NCBI RefSeq assembly: GCF_000801335.2
Contig: NZ_JSEH01000009.1
Span: forward strand, 124,001 to 188,000
Origin: Desulfovibrio sp. TomC
Lineage (GTDB): Bacteria > Desulfobacterota > Desulfovibrionia > Desulfovibrionales > Desulfovibrionaceae
Direction of reading: 5' to 3'
DNA: 64,000 bases
Positions 53,953 to 62,558 of this stretch are shown here, in pieces (within the stretch, counting starts at the first letter, position 1; each line of letters opens with the position of its first letter). The notes under the pieces were generated by a model, which was not told the DNA's origin, searched no databases, and worked only from the letters and a program-made list of their open reading frames with translations. Position numbers and translations under genes: made by a program.

Positions 53953-55038
53953 ATGCCGATATCCGTCCTGCTCGTTGACGACGAGCCACTCTATGCAGCG
54001 CTGCTGGCGCAGCGGCTGACCAGCCGCGACTTCTCGGTGACGGTTGCGGCCGACGGGGACGAGGCGCTGCGCGCGGCGGCCGCGTCCCCGCCGGATCTGG
54101 TGCTGCTCGACGTCAATTTGCCGGGGAAAAACGGCATCGAGGTGCTGGCCGATCTGAAACAGGCCGGGTTTGCCGGCGAGGCCCTGATGCTGACCGGCCA
54201 GGCCGGGGTGGAATCGGCTGTGGCCGGCATGAAGCTCGGAGCAGCCGATTATCTGTCCAAGAGCCTGGATTTCGACGAACTTGTGGCGGCGCTGACCCGG
54301 GCCTACGGCCGCAAGCTGGACCGGGCCGAGTCCTCCCGGGTTATCGAAGTCGACCGTCTGGCCGCGCTGGGCCGGGTGGCCGAGGGAGCGGCCCACGAAA
54401 TCAACAACCCGGTCACGGTCATGACCACCCTGGCCGGCTGGATCGAGGACCTGTGCGACGATCTGCCCGAGTCCTGCGCCGAGACGGCGGACGAAATCCG
54501 CCAGTCGGCCCGCCAGATTGCCGGGCAAGGCACGCGGATCAAGGGGATCATGCTCAACCTGCTCAAGTGCGGCGGCCGCTTCGATCCGCGCCCCGCGAGC
54601 ATCCGTCCCCGCGAGGCCGTGGATGCTGTCCTGGCCGACCGGGCCGGGCGCATCCAGGAACTTGGCGTCGTGTGCGACAACGCCGCCCCCCAGAATCTGG
54701 TGGTCTGTTTCCCGCCCGGGGCCTTGGAATTGGTCTGTTCGGTGCTGGTGGACAACGCCCTGGACGCGGTGGCCGGCCGGGACGGCCGGGTCCGCATCGA
54801 GGCCGCCGCCGGCGACGGGGCCTTTACCTTGACCGTGTCCGACGACGGGCCGGGCATTGCCGCGGCCGTGGCCGGACGCATCTTCGAACCGTTTTTTTCC
54901 ACCCGCGACTCCAACACCCGAAGCGGCCTGGGGCTGGCGGCGGCGCGCGGCGTGGCCCGGGGCCTTGGCGGCGACATCACCTACGAGGACCGCCCCGGCG
55001 GCGGCTGCCGGTTTATCGCCCGTTTCCCCGGTTTCTGA
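53953..55038 (+). CDS. Soluble REC-histidine kinase hybrid
   Basis: 361 residues; GGAGGAGACGG before the ATG. An N-terminal receiver (1-120; Asp53 in LLDVNLPG, Lys in LSKSLD) is joined to a DHp with His148 (GAAHEINNP) and an HATPase ([39 protein letters not shown]). No membrane helix, so it is cytoplasmic. A receiver ahead of a kinase core suggests that an upstream phosphorelay step controls its activity. Last gene of the third TauE/phosphorelay run. Confidence 0.9.
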   Translation: MPISVLLVDDEPLYAALLAQRLTSRDFSVTVAADGDEALRAAAASPPDLVLLDVNLPGKNGIEVLADLKQAGFAGEALMLTGQAGVESAVAGMKLGAADYLSKSLDFDELVAALTRAYGRKLDRAESSRVIEVDRLAALGRVAEGAAHEINNPVTVMTTLAGWIEDLCDDLPESCAETADEIRQSARQIAGQGTRIKGIMLNLLKCGGRFDPRPASIRPREAVDAVLADRAGRIQELGVVCDNAAPQNLVVCFPPGALELVCSVLVDNALDAVAGRDGRVRIEAAAGDGAFTLTVSDDGPGIAAAVAGRIFEPFFSTRDSNTRSGLGLAAARGVARGLGGDITYEDRPGGGCRFIARFPGF

Positions 55039-55074
55039 TTTATCCGTTTCCCCTTTTCCCTCGTGCGTTGCCGG

Positions 55075-56010
55075 TCAGGCCGGCTGCCGGCTGTCCTCGC
55101 GGCGCTCCAGCCGTTCGGACTGGGCCTGGATGAATTCCCGGGTCTCGATGGTCGGGAGGCAGTGGGCCGTGCGTTCGAAATCGGCCTGCCGGTAGATGTC
55201 GCTCTGGTAAAAGCCCCGGCCCACCTTGGTCATCACGTCCTGGACCCCTTCAATGCGCATGGCTACGGCGCGCAACTGCTTTTCCAACCGCTCCAGAAAC
55301 AGAACCCGCCGGTTGATGGTCAGGGTGACCCGGCCGTTTCTGGCCGCGACGGCCACGCCGTGGCCATGGCCGGCGAGGACGGTTTCCACCCGTGCGCCCA
55401 GGAGAAAGTCCCGGGCAGCGGCCCGGGAGGCCTCGGTCGGGCGCACGGCCGGATCGTTCTGGTGGCCGAGGATCAGGGCGGCGGCGGCCTCGGGGGCGGT
55501 CTTGTCCATGGGCACGAGCAGGTCGTACAGGGCCGGGTCCCAGGGGTCGGCCTGGCCGGTGACCAGACGGGTCCAGGCAACGTGGTCCGTGTCGTTTCGT
55601 TCCAGGGCCGGCCGGGCCTCGGCGGCCGGCAACCCGGCCTGCGTTGCGACATGCAGACGGCTGGCGGCGTCGGCAATGAGGCACACGGCCAGAACGTGGG
55701 TGATGCGGCGCGGCACAAGCACGGCGCACCATCCGGTCAACAGCAGGTTCTCGTCCTCGACCAGCCGGGTGGCCAAGGCCAGGCGCAGCCAGGCGAGCCC
55801 CTGCTCTTTGGCGTGGCTACACCGGGCCAGAAACGGCGTCCTGGCCGCAAAGACCTGGCTGATCCGGTCCGGCTCCAGCCCCGACAGGTCGGCGGCGGCC
55901 TGGATGAGCGCGCTGTCGGTGACGATGGGGCGTCCCGTGGCCTTGGCCAGGGCAGCGACAACGGCCTCTTCCTGGCAGTAGAGTCCGCTGGAAAGCGATA
56001 CAACGGTCAT
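55075..56010 (-). CDS. Cytidylate-kinase-like protein with BON-like C-terminal domain
   Basis: 311 residues; AAGGAG before the ATG. The N-terminal part (VVSLSSGLYCQEEAVVAALAKATG ... TDSALIQAAADLSGL) follows the Cytidylate_kin2 pattern, but the nucleotide P-loop is degenerate (SGLYCQEEA with no GK[ST]). Residues about 225-285 (VAVAARNGRVTLTINRRV ... RIEGVQDVM) look like a BON domain, which binds membranes or ligands. Probably a non-catalytic sensor or regulator. Convergent with the phosphorelay genes. Confidence 0.6.
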   Translation of the reverse strand: MTVVSLSSGLYCQEEAVVAALAKATGRPIVTDSALIQAAADLSGLEPDRISQVFAARTPFLARCSHAKEQGLAWLRLALATRLVEDENLLLTGWCAVLVPRRITHVLAVCLIADAASRLHVATQAGLPAAEARPALERNDTDHVAWTRLVTGQADPWDPALYDLLVPMDKTAPEAAAALILGHQNDPAVRPTEASRAAARDFLLGARVETVLAGHGHGVAVAARNGRVTLTINRRVLFLERLEKQLRAVAMRIEGVQDVMTKVGRGFYQSDIYRQADFERTAHCLPTIETREFIQAQSERLERREDSRQPA

Positions 56011-56235
56011 TGGCGACTCCTTGGTGCGCATGCACGGCGCTTGCGGTGTTTTTGTATACGCCGGTTGGGGCTGGTGCGCCAGAGGAGGAGGCCACGGTCC
56101 GGGCTGGTCAGGCTGGTTGGTCAGGAGAGGGGGGCTTGGCCGAGCGTTTCTGGGGCGCTGCCGCCCGGCCCTGACCGTAGGGTCCAGGGGCCGGGCGGCA
56201 GGCCGCAGCGGCACAGGCGGCCGGAGATTGCGCGC

Positions 56236-57867
56236 TTAAGCGTAGGAGCGGGTATGGGTGTTGTTGGCCAGGGTCTTCTTTTTCATGGCCAAAATAACAT
56301 CGACCACAGCCGCCACCACGTCCTCGACGTCTTTGGCGTTGTTGCAGATGGTTGGCGAAACGCGCAGCAAATCGTGGCCCATGACCTTGAGGTTGGCGAT
56401 GGCGAAGCGGTGCTGCTCGTACACGTGCTTCATGACGTCGCCGGCGACGATGCCGTCGGGCGTCTTAAAGAGATAGACCGAGCTGCGCAGCCGGGCGTTG
56501 CTGGTTGGCGTGGCGATCCACTGGGCCGCGGTTTTCGGGGTGAAGTCTGGGAAGACCTTGGGCAGGTGTTTGAACAGCGCCTGCTGGACCTGTCCGCCCA
56601 GGTAATGGATGCGGGCTTCGATTTTGGCCGGGGTCACGCCCGGGTGCAGCTGGCCGGTGTGGAACAGGGCCGCCATCCAGGTGGCGACCAGGGTGGCGTC
56701 GTTTTGCTGGCCGAGATAGGAAAACCGCTTGGCGTTGGGGTCGATGGTCCCGGTACTGGCCGCAAAGCCGTAATCAGCCGGGGTGTTGATGTATTCGTCG
56801 TAGCCCCAGATGCTTGGGGTGAAGCGCTCGGCCGCGCCGTGCTTGTTGTTCATGTACAGGATGCCGACCATTTTCGGGCCGCAGGGCCATTTGTGGAAGC
56901 TGCCGGCGATGCTGTCCACGTCCACCTGTCCGAGCTTGAGGTCGAGGACGCCGAAGGTCTGGGCGCTGTCGGCGTGGATGTGGATGTTCTTGTTGACCGC
57001 GCGCAGCTCCGAGACGATGCGCTGCATGGGCAGGACCATGCCGCATTCGTTGGACTGCCAGGACAGGGTCACCAGTTTGGTCCGCTCGTCGACCAGGGCG
57101 AGCAGGGCGGCGATGATCTCGTCCTCGTTTTGCGGGTCCGAGGGGATGGTGCCGGCCTTGCGTTCCGCCTCGGTCACGGAGCTGGCAAACATCTTGGTTT
57201 TGAGAATGCGAATCGAGTCCGCGCCCCATCCCTGGGTGGCCTTGCGGTACATCCAGGCGTCGTAGTTGGTGGGATGGTTGACGTCCCAGACCACGATATT
57301 GTCCTTTTGCGGGTCCATGAAGCCGGAGGTCACGAGGCCGTTATTCACGAAGTTGTTGCCCATGGTGGAATTGGCTGTGAGCGCCAACAGGAAATCGGCC
57401 TTGGCGTCCGATCCGCCGAGGCCGAACCAGTCCTTGACCGCGGTCAGGCCATGGCCAAGGCTGGCCTTTGCCAGTTCGCCGCGCATGGGAAAGGAGATGT
57501 CGGCTTCGAGCAAATCGCGCACCAGGGCGGCCATCCGGTTGACCGGCTTCAAGGACGGGCACAGGTTGGCGGCGTTGACCGAGATGGAGGCGAACCCTTT
57601 GCGGTCGAAATAGTGGTTGAGCAGGCGATCCCACTGGGCGTTGTTGTCGCTGGCCAGGGCGTCGGCGGCAAAGGCCCGGCCCTCGGCGCGCAGTTCGTCG
57701 ATCAGCGCCTTGATGCGGGCCATGGCCTGTCCGGCGGCCAGACTGGTTTGTCCGGGTGCGGACGTTTTGGCTTTGGCGGCCCCGAAGGCCATGCCGGGCA
57801 GCATGGCCATGGAGCCCGCGCCAAGAGCCATCAGGCCAAAAAATTTGCGACGGGAGACGCTATTCAT
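56236..57867 (-). CDS. Tat-exported class V aminotransferase-fold PLP protein
   Basis: 543 residues; AAGGAGGGA before the ATG. The N-terminus has a twin-arginine signal (SRRKFFGLMALGAG), so the folded, cofactor-loaded protein should be exported. The body is an aminotransferase class V fold: Asp300 in HADSAQTFG and PLP lysine Lys326 in GSFHKWPCGP. Relatives include isopenicillin N epimerase-like and cysteine desulfurase-like proteins; the reaction cannot be read from sequence. A periplasmic PLP enzyme is unusual. Confidence 0.85.
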   Translation of the reverse strand: MNSVSRRKFFGLMALGAGSMAMLPGMAFGAAKAKTSAPGQTSLAAGQAMARIKALIDELRAEGRAFAADALASDNNAQWDRLLNHYFDRKGFASISVNAANLCPSLKPVNRMAALVRDLLEADISFPMRGELAKASLGHGLTAVKDWFGLGGSDAKADFLLALTANSTMGNNFVNNGLVTSGFMDPQKDNIVVWDVNHPTNYDAWMYRKATQGWGADSIRILKTKMFASSVTEAERKAGTIPSDPQNEDEIIAALLALVDERTKLVTLSWQSNECGMVLPMQRIVSELRAVNKNIHIHADSAQTFGVLDLKLGQVDVDSIAGSFHKWPCGPKMVGILYMNNKHGAAERFTPSIWGYDEYINTPADYGFAASTGTIDPNAKRFSYLGQQNDATLVATWMAALFHTGQLHPGVTPAKIEARIHYLGGQVQQALFKHLPKVFPDFTPKTAAQWIATPTSNARLRSSVYLFKTPDGIVAGDVMKHVYEQHRFAIANLKVMGHDLLRVSPTICNNAKDVEDVVAAVVDVILAMKKKTLANNTHTRSYA

Positions 57868-58376
57868 GGGAGAGTCCCTCCTTGAAGGGTTTCGAGCTTT
57901 ACCGGGGTGAATGGTCGGGAAAGCGCCCCGGAGGATGCGTTCGTTTCGTCTGCTGGCGACCGATGCGGATTTCACCTTGTCTGTTAGCACTGCAACGGAC
58001 TGTCTGGAAAGCCGGTTCGCAAAGAAAACAACCTGAAGTTTCCGTTTCAGGCCCGGGGCGGCTGTTGTGGCGCCGTCGCAGCGGTCTGGCAGAGATCTGG
58101 CAAGGCGGCGCACGGCTGCAGCGCAAGGGGGGGCGTGTTGCGCCGCTGCGGTCCTGGGTGCGGCGAATGTATCTTGTGATATTCTACAGCGCCCAGATAT
58201 GGATTCGGCATTATTGGTATACAGTGTAAACTTATGCTTCAGGCGAATCCTTCCTTCTGTATAGATACTATCCACCAGCTTTCTCACAAAAACAGCAACA
58301 GGCTTGAATAACCGCGTGTTTTCCTATGGCATCGCTTTTGCTTGGAAAGGTTCATTCTGTTTCCATGGAGGACACA
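57868..58376. other. Divergent intergenic region (509 bp)
   Basis: Separates the Tat PLP gene from the small secreted protein. The left half should hold the PLP gene promoter (not placed). The right 50 bases contain the sigma-54 promoter at 58327. Base composition falls towards AT between about 58160 and 58330. No convincing gene or clear enhancer palindrome is seen. Confidence 0.45.
58327..58342 (+). promoter_or_regulatory. Sigma-54 promoter of the small secreted protein
   Basis: TGGCATC-GCTT-TTGCT: a close match with GG and GC ten bases apart. Predicted start near 58353 leaves a 24-base leader with GGAGG. Confidence 0.75.
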
Positions 58377-58652
58377 ATGAGAGCGATTGCAGCGGGATTG
58401 GCTTTGGCCGTGGTGTTGATGACTGGCGCCCAGGCCCTGGCCTCTTGGGGGGACGGGACCGGGGCGTGGTGGATGGACGGCGACGAAGCCCCTGTCGCGG
58501 CGGGAACCGGCGTGTGCGGCACGTGCACCGGTGGTCAGGCCTTGGGCGGCCAGGGCGCAGGAACCGGCCTCGGCCTTGGTCTTGGCTTTGGCGACGGCAC
58601 CATGCCGGCCCCCCAGGACGGCACGGGTTTCGGCAGCCCCTGGACGCGCTAG
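58377..58652 (+). CDS. Small secreted Gly-rich protein
   Basis: 91 residues. Signal peptide (1-22, ending QALA), then a short Trp/Asp segment (WGDGTGAWWMDGDE), a Cys pair CGTC (47-50) and a glycine-rich tail with alternating hydrophobics (GTGLGLGLGFGDG). GGAGGACACA precedes the ATG; sigma-54 promoter upstream and strong terminator downstream make it a stand-alone unit. Function unknown. The strict promoter suggests high, conditional expression. Confidence 0.75.
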   Translation: MRAIAAGLALAVVLMTGAQALASWGDGTGAWWMDGDEAPVAAGTGVCGTCTGGQALGGQGAGTGLGLGLGFGDGTMPAPQDGTGFGSPWTR

Positions 58653-58680
58653 ATAATTTTACAGCCGACTGATTTGCGAA

Positions 58681-58720
58681 AAAGCGCGTTGCGGTGTGTC
58701 CTCCCGCAGCGCGTTTTTTT
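58681..58720 (+). terminator. Rho-independent terminator
   Basis: GCGCG-T-TGCGG pairs with CCGCA-GCGCG (one bulged T) and is followed by seven Ts. It ends the small secreted protein gene and marks the left edge of the low-GC island. Confidence 0.9.
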
Positions 58721-58898
58721 ATTTTGGGAGCGTGGGGGGACTATTCAGCATGACGATGGCCTTTGTGGCTGGCCTTACAATTCTTAGCTGTGATATCAGA
58801 CAGGGGAAATGTCACACTAAAGACAGTTCTTCATGAGTTTTTATTTGGAGAACGCTAATGAATTTCGAACGGATGTTCTCTGTTTATGGTTTAATATA

Positions 58899-60860
58899 TT
58901 AAGTACCACTTGTCTTGGCTGTTTTGAATATGTTTTCGTACTTATCAAAAAGGTGCTGGATGCCTTCTTCGCGAGAAGCTTCAATTTCGAGTTTTTGCCT
59001 AAAGAATTCATAACGATACTTTGCTTCGTGCAAAATATCACTCCATTTTTTTATCCAGATAGTCGCATTGCCTTTGCTAAAGATGCAACCGTATGGTCGG
59101 TCGTCTGAATTTGCTTTAGTTTCTGCAAACTTGCTAAAATCATTGCTTATTAAGTAAAATGTCCATATCACGTCGCTTTTTGAAAAACGTTCGTCGTCGA
59201 TCACTGAAAACGCATATTTTTCAATCTGTGTGATTTCGTCGGGTCCGATCTTAACCCTTGGTGCCTTTAGCTCAAGTACTAAATGCTCAAATTTTTTATC
59301 AGGCCGGGTGATCTTCCTTGACATCATTATGTCAGGAATTCCGCCTTCGTCAGTTATTAACTTGACATCACCAATCTGTTCGGCGAGGTCGGAACGGTCC
59401 AAATGCCGTAAGTGTTTTATTAGTACTTGTTTTAAAGATTCGTCATCGGTGTCTAGAGTGTATTGTTCTCCAAAAACCCACAATTCATGGACTAGTAGTC
59501 TGTGAAGCTGTGTTCGTTCGCGAAGATGCTTTTTCCATTCTTTGGAAAATATAATTTCTTCAAGCCCAAGAATCGTGTCAATGCGCTTTGTGACTATGTT
59601 CGCTGCATTTAGTACTGATTCTAGGCTTGTTCTTTCAAGTAGCTCAGCGAGTTCGTCTTGCTTGTCTTTGGGAAGTCGCAATACTTCATTGATTATTTTG
59701 ATTGCATTTTGTGGTTTATTTTCTATGGCTTGACGCAAAAGACGTAAAGTTAATTCTTTGGCGTCATTTTCTCCGTCTCTGAAGGGTTTGTGGTGTTCGT
59801 ATACGCGAGCGGCGACAATATCAAAAACTTGCGATTCTGCTTTTTTGACAGGATGAGAAATCTCATCTTCTGTGAACGGGTAGATTTTGTCCTCTTTCCA
59901 TTTCTCGACAATTTTTGAGGCTTCTTCTGCCGCGAGTTCCGTGAAGTAGTTTCTAATTTTATCTTTGGCTGTGTCTAATAAAGCTTTGTACTTTTGGTTT
60001 AAAGTTTTGGCAGCGAGTTCATTCGTTTTGTATAGTTCGTCAATTGATTCTGATTGTAAATATGCAGTAAAATCATATCCTGGGAACTTAATAATCCCAT
60101 CGATCTCATCTCGTGAGAAGCCTTGCGTGTCGCACAAATATAGTTTTTTGCCCTTGTATGCTATATTCCACTCAATGATAGTCAGCTCTGCCTCTCCAGT
60201 TATATCTTGGATCGTCTCCAGTATGAATTTCTTCTTTCGTTTAATCGTAAGGGATGGATCTAGAGCTTTGCGATCATATGTAACATTTACATCTTTGTAC
60301 TGCATCAAATACAAAGCTATGCTCTGAAGAATATCGACCTGAGAAGTATTTGCAACGAGTGTGTCCACCTTTTTGTCGGATATTTGGTCAATCCTTAATA
60401 CCGTTCCCGTCTTGTGAAAGGTTGTTTCTTTGGGTTCGGTAGAACGATAGGAATTTAACTTGTCTTTTATTACGCTAATTTGGTAGGAATAGAGTTTCTC
60501 GTTGCGCTTGAAAGTTGTGTTCCATGTTGCATGCGCTCCAAGTGCGAAGGCTTTGAATCTTCCTTGGCCAAGTGATCCATGGACAGTGCGACCTTCTGGT
60601 GTTCTTGTTCGAATTTTTTTTAGAGAATCTCCAATTTTCCCAAATGATGAATCAAGTTCACTCGGATCAATCCCATCTCCGAAGTCTTTTACTTCAATTG
60701 CAGAAATTCCACCAAGATTTGAAGTTTCAAAAGTAACTTCTACTGCGGAGCCTCCGGCATCAAGGGCATTCCAGATCAACTCAACAATGGCCGTTGTAGG
60801 ATTAGATCGTGAAAGCCTATCTAGATGGTCTTGCGTTGTCTTAACGTTCCCTATTGCCAT
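58899..60860 (-). CDS. GHKL (HSP90-like) ATPase with C-terminal PD-(D/E)XK-type nuclease domain, candidate defence gene
   Basis: 653 residues. N-terminal Bergerat ATPase: Glu27-Asn31-Asp34 (VELIWNALDAGG), DFGDGI (59-64), and GSLGQGRFKAF (95-105). A long helical middle (about 250-480). The C-terminal domain has IPDIMMS (Asp510), LVLELKAP (Glu530, Lys532) and EITQIEKY (Gln545), a D-x19-ExK nuclease core, followed by IWTFYLISND and IWIKKWSDIL, reminiscent of DUF4263/Shedu-like nucleases. Base composition is near 40% GC against about 65% for neighbours, with AT-rich codons: strong sign of transfer. A single-gene anti-phage system is the leading idea; no partner gene is present. Confidence 0.75.
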   Translation of the reverse strand: MAIGNVKTTQDHLDRLSRSNPTTAIVELIWNALDAGGSAVEVTFETSNLGGISAIEVKDFGDGIDPSELDSSFGKIGDSLKKIRTRTPEGRTVHGSLGQGRFKAFALGAHATWNTTFKRNEKLYSYQISVIKDKLNSYRSTEPKETTFHKTGTVLRIDQISDKKVDTLVANTSQVDILQSIALYLMQYKDVNVTYDRKALDPSLTIKRKKKFILETIQDITGEAELTIIEWNIAYKGKKLYLCDTQGFSRDEIDGIIKFPGYDFTAYLQSESIDELYKTNELAAKTLNQKYKALLDTAKDKIRNYFTELAAEEASKIVEKWKEDKIYPFTEDEISHPVKKAESQVFDIVAARVYEHHKPFRDGENDAKELTLRLLRQAIENKPQNAIKIINEVLRLPKDKQDELAELLERTSLESVLNAANIVTKRIDTILGLEEIIFSKEWKKHLRERTQLHRLLVHELWVFGEQYTLDTDDESLKQVLIKHLRHLDRSDLAEQIGDVKLITDEGGIPDIMMSRKITRPDKKFEHLVLELKAPRVKIGPDEITQIEKYAFSVIDDERFSKSDVIWTFYLISNDFSKFAETKANSDDRPYGCIFSKGNATIWIKKWSDILHEAKYRYEFFRQKLEIEASREEGIQHLFDKYENIFKTAKTSGT

Positions 60861-61223
60861 GCTTCACCATAACTATTGTTCTATAGTGTTCGGACGCAAT
60901 CATTTAAGACGATTCCTTTCAATTTCCAGGGAACATCCCAAATTACAAACTTTGACTAAATTAACTTCCCAGTGCTCATAACGCAACCCATATATTTGGG
61001 GCCCTTCCGTGTTTTTCAGGGGTTGCCCTGCTAACGCCTGGTTTGCTATTCTCAGGAAGTACAGGCGTACTGGAAAGAACACTTCCAGCCAGTGCCGAAA
61101 CGGTAACGGGTCGGAGCCGGCGTTGTGCCGGTTCCGACCCGTTGGCGCTACGCCAGGGGCGCTTTCCCCCCGGCTTCGCAGTCCGGGAGCGGCAGGCCGC
61201 CACTCCCGGTTGTATGACGCACT
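60861..61223. other. Intergenic region right of the island
   Basis: AT-rich to about 61000 (promoter side of the ATPase-nuclease gene, TTAAAT and TATAGA at 16-base spacing possible), then GC-rich with stacked hairpins. A 60-codon frame on the minus strand (60900-61082) has no ribosome site or known motif and is not annotated. No integrase, tRNA or clear attachment repeat. Confidence 0.4.
61105..61143 (-). terminator. Strong hairpin downstream of glyA
   Basis: AACGGGTCGG-A-GCCGGC, 4-6 base loop, then GCCGG-TT-CCGACCCGTT: an almost perfect 17-18-bp stem about 80 bases after the glyA stop. No T-tract, so it is a probable factor-dependent terminator or a 3' end stabiliser. Confidence 0.5.
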
Positions 61224-62462
61224 CTACCACGCGAAAAGCGGAAAGCTCTTGGCAAAGGGCTGCACTTCTTTGCGGATCTCTTCGAGCTTGGTGTCGTTGC
61301 CCACAGCCTTGATGGCCGCGTCGATCCAGGTCACGATCCTGGCCATGTCGGCCTCGACCAGACCGCGGGTGGTCAGGGCCGCCGTGCCCAGACGCACGCC
61401 CGAGGTGACAAAGGGCGAACGGGTCTCAAAGGGCACGGTGTTCTTGTTCGAGGTGATGCCGGCCAGATCCAGGGCGTGCTCGGCGTCTTTGCCGGTCACG
61501 TCCGTGTTGGTCAGGTCCATCAGCACCAGATGGTTGTCCGTGCCGCCGGAGACCAGATCATAGCCCAGGGCGGTCAGCCCGGTGGCCAGGGCCTGACAGT
61601 TTTTCACCACCTGGCCCTGATAGACCTTGAAGGTGGGTTTGAGCGCCTCGCCAAAGGCCACGGCCTTGGCCGCGATCACGTGCATGAGCGGGCCGCCCTG
61701 GATGCCGGGGAAGATCTGGGAATTAAGCGTCTTCCCGTTGTCCTCGGTGGACAGGATCAGGCCGCCGCGCGGACCGCGCAGGGTCTTGTGCGTGGTCGAG
61801 GTGGTGTAGTGGGCATACGGAATGGGCGAAGGGTGGTGGCCGGTGGCCACCAGACCGGCGATATGGGCCATGTCGACCACGAGCTTGGCCCCGACTTCGT
61901 CGGCAATGGCCCGGAAGCGCGGGAAGTCGATGATGCGCGGGTAGGCACTGGCTCCGGCCACGATGACCGTCGGGCGGTGCTCTTTGGCCAGCCGTTCGAC
62001 CTCGTCATAGTCGATGGTGCCGGTCTCTTTGCGGACGTGGTAGAAAACGATGTTGAAAAGCTTGCCCGAGAAGTTGACCGGCGAGCCGTGGGTGAGATGG
62101 CCGCCGTGGGAGAGGTCCATGCCAAGCAGGGTGTCGCCGGGCTTCATGGCGGCGAAATAGACGGCCATGTTGGCCTGGGAGCCGGAATGGGGCTGGACGT
62201 TGGCGTACTCGGCTCCAAACAGGGTCTTGACCCGGTCGCGGGCCAGATCCTCGGCCATGTCCACGTACTCGCAGCCGCCGTAGTAGCGCTTGCCCGGATA
62301 ACCTTCGGCGTACTTGTTGGTGAGCACGCTGCCCTGGGCCTGGCGGACGGCCACGGAGACGAAATTTTCAGAAGCGATCATTTCGAGCTTGCCGGTCTGG
62401 CGCTCGATTTCCAGGCACACGGCCCGCCCGACTTCGGGATCGGCAATAAGCAGGTCTTCCAT
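61224..62462 (-). CDS. glyA: Serine hydroxymethyltransferase
   Basis: 412 residues, normal length. PLP enzyme that interconverts serine and glycine with tetrahydrofolate, main source of one-carbon units. Signatures: [34 protein letters not shown] and PLP lysine Lys226 in [18 protein letters not shown] chosen after AAGGAGACG; a longer frame has no ribosome site. It follows fabF by 96 bases in the same direction. Confidence 0.97.
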   Translation of the reverse strand: MEDLLIADPEVGRAVCLEIERQTGKLEMIASENFVSVAVRQAQGSVLTNKYAEGYPGKRYYGGCEYVDMAEDLARDRVKTLFGAEYANVQPHSGSQANMAVYFAAMKPGDTLLGMDLSHGGHLTHGSPVNFSGKLFNIVFYHVRKETGTIDYDEVERLAKEHRPTVIVAGASAYPRIIDFPRFRAIADEVGAKLVVDMAHIAGLVATGHHPSPIPYAHYTTSTTHKTLRGPRGGLILSTEDNGKTLNSQIFPGIQGGPLMHVIAAKAVAFGEALKPTFKVYQGQVVKNCQALATGLTALGYDLVSGGTDNHLVLMDLTNTDVTGKDAEHALDLAGITSNKNTVPFETRSPFVTSGVRLGTAALTTRGLVEADMARIVTWIDAAIKAVGNDTKLEEIRKEVQPFAKSFPLFAW

Positions 62463-62558
62463 GGGCGTCTCCTTCTCAATGCGTTCGGGGGGAGGCCCGA
62501 TCATCGGACATCCCCCCGTGTGCGGCAATGTGGCCGGGCGCGCGGTCCGGCCTCGTCA

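Noticed and set aside
55063-57885. 940-codon plus-strand frame
   Set aside because: Antisense shadow of the cytidylate-kinase-like and Tat PLP genes; low-complexity Gly/Val/His product and no start signals.
58833-59108. 91-codon plus-strand frame at the island edge
   Set aside because: Overlaps the 3' end of the GHKL-nuclease gene in antisense, hydrophobic by chance; no supporting signals.
60900-61082. 60-codon minus-strand frame upstream of the ATPase-nuclease gene
   Set aside because: No Shine-Dalgarno and no recognisable motif; may be a remnant but cannot be supported.
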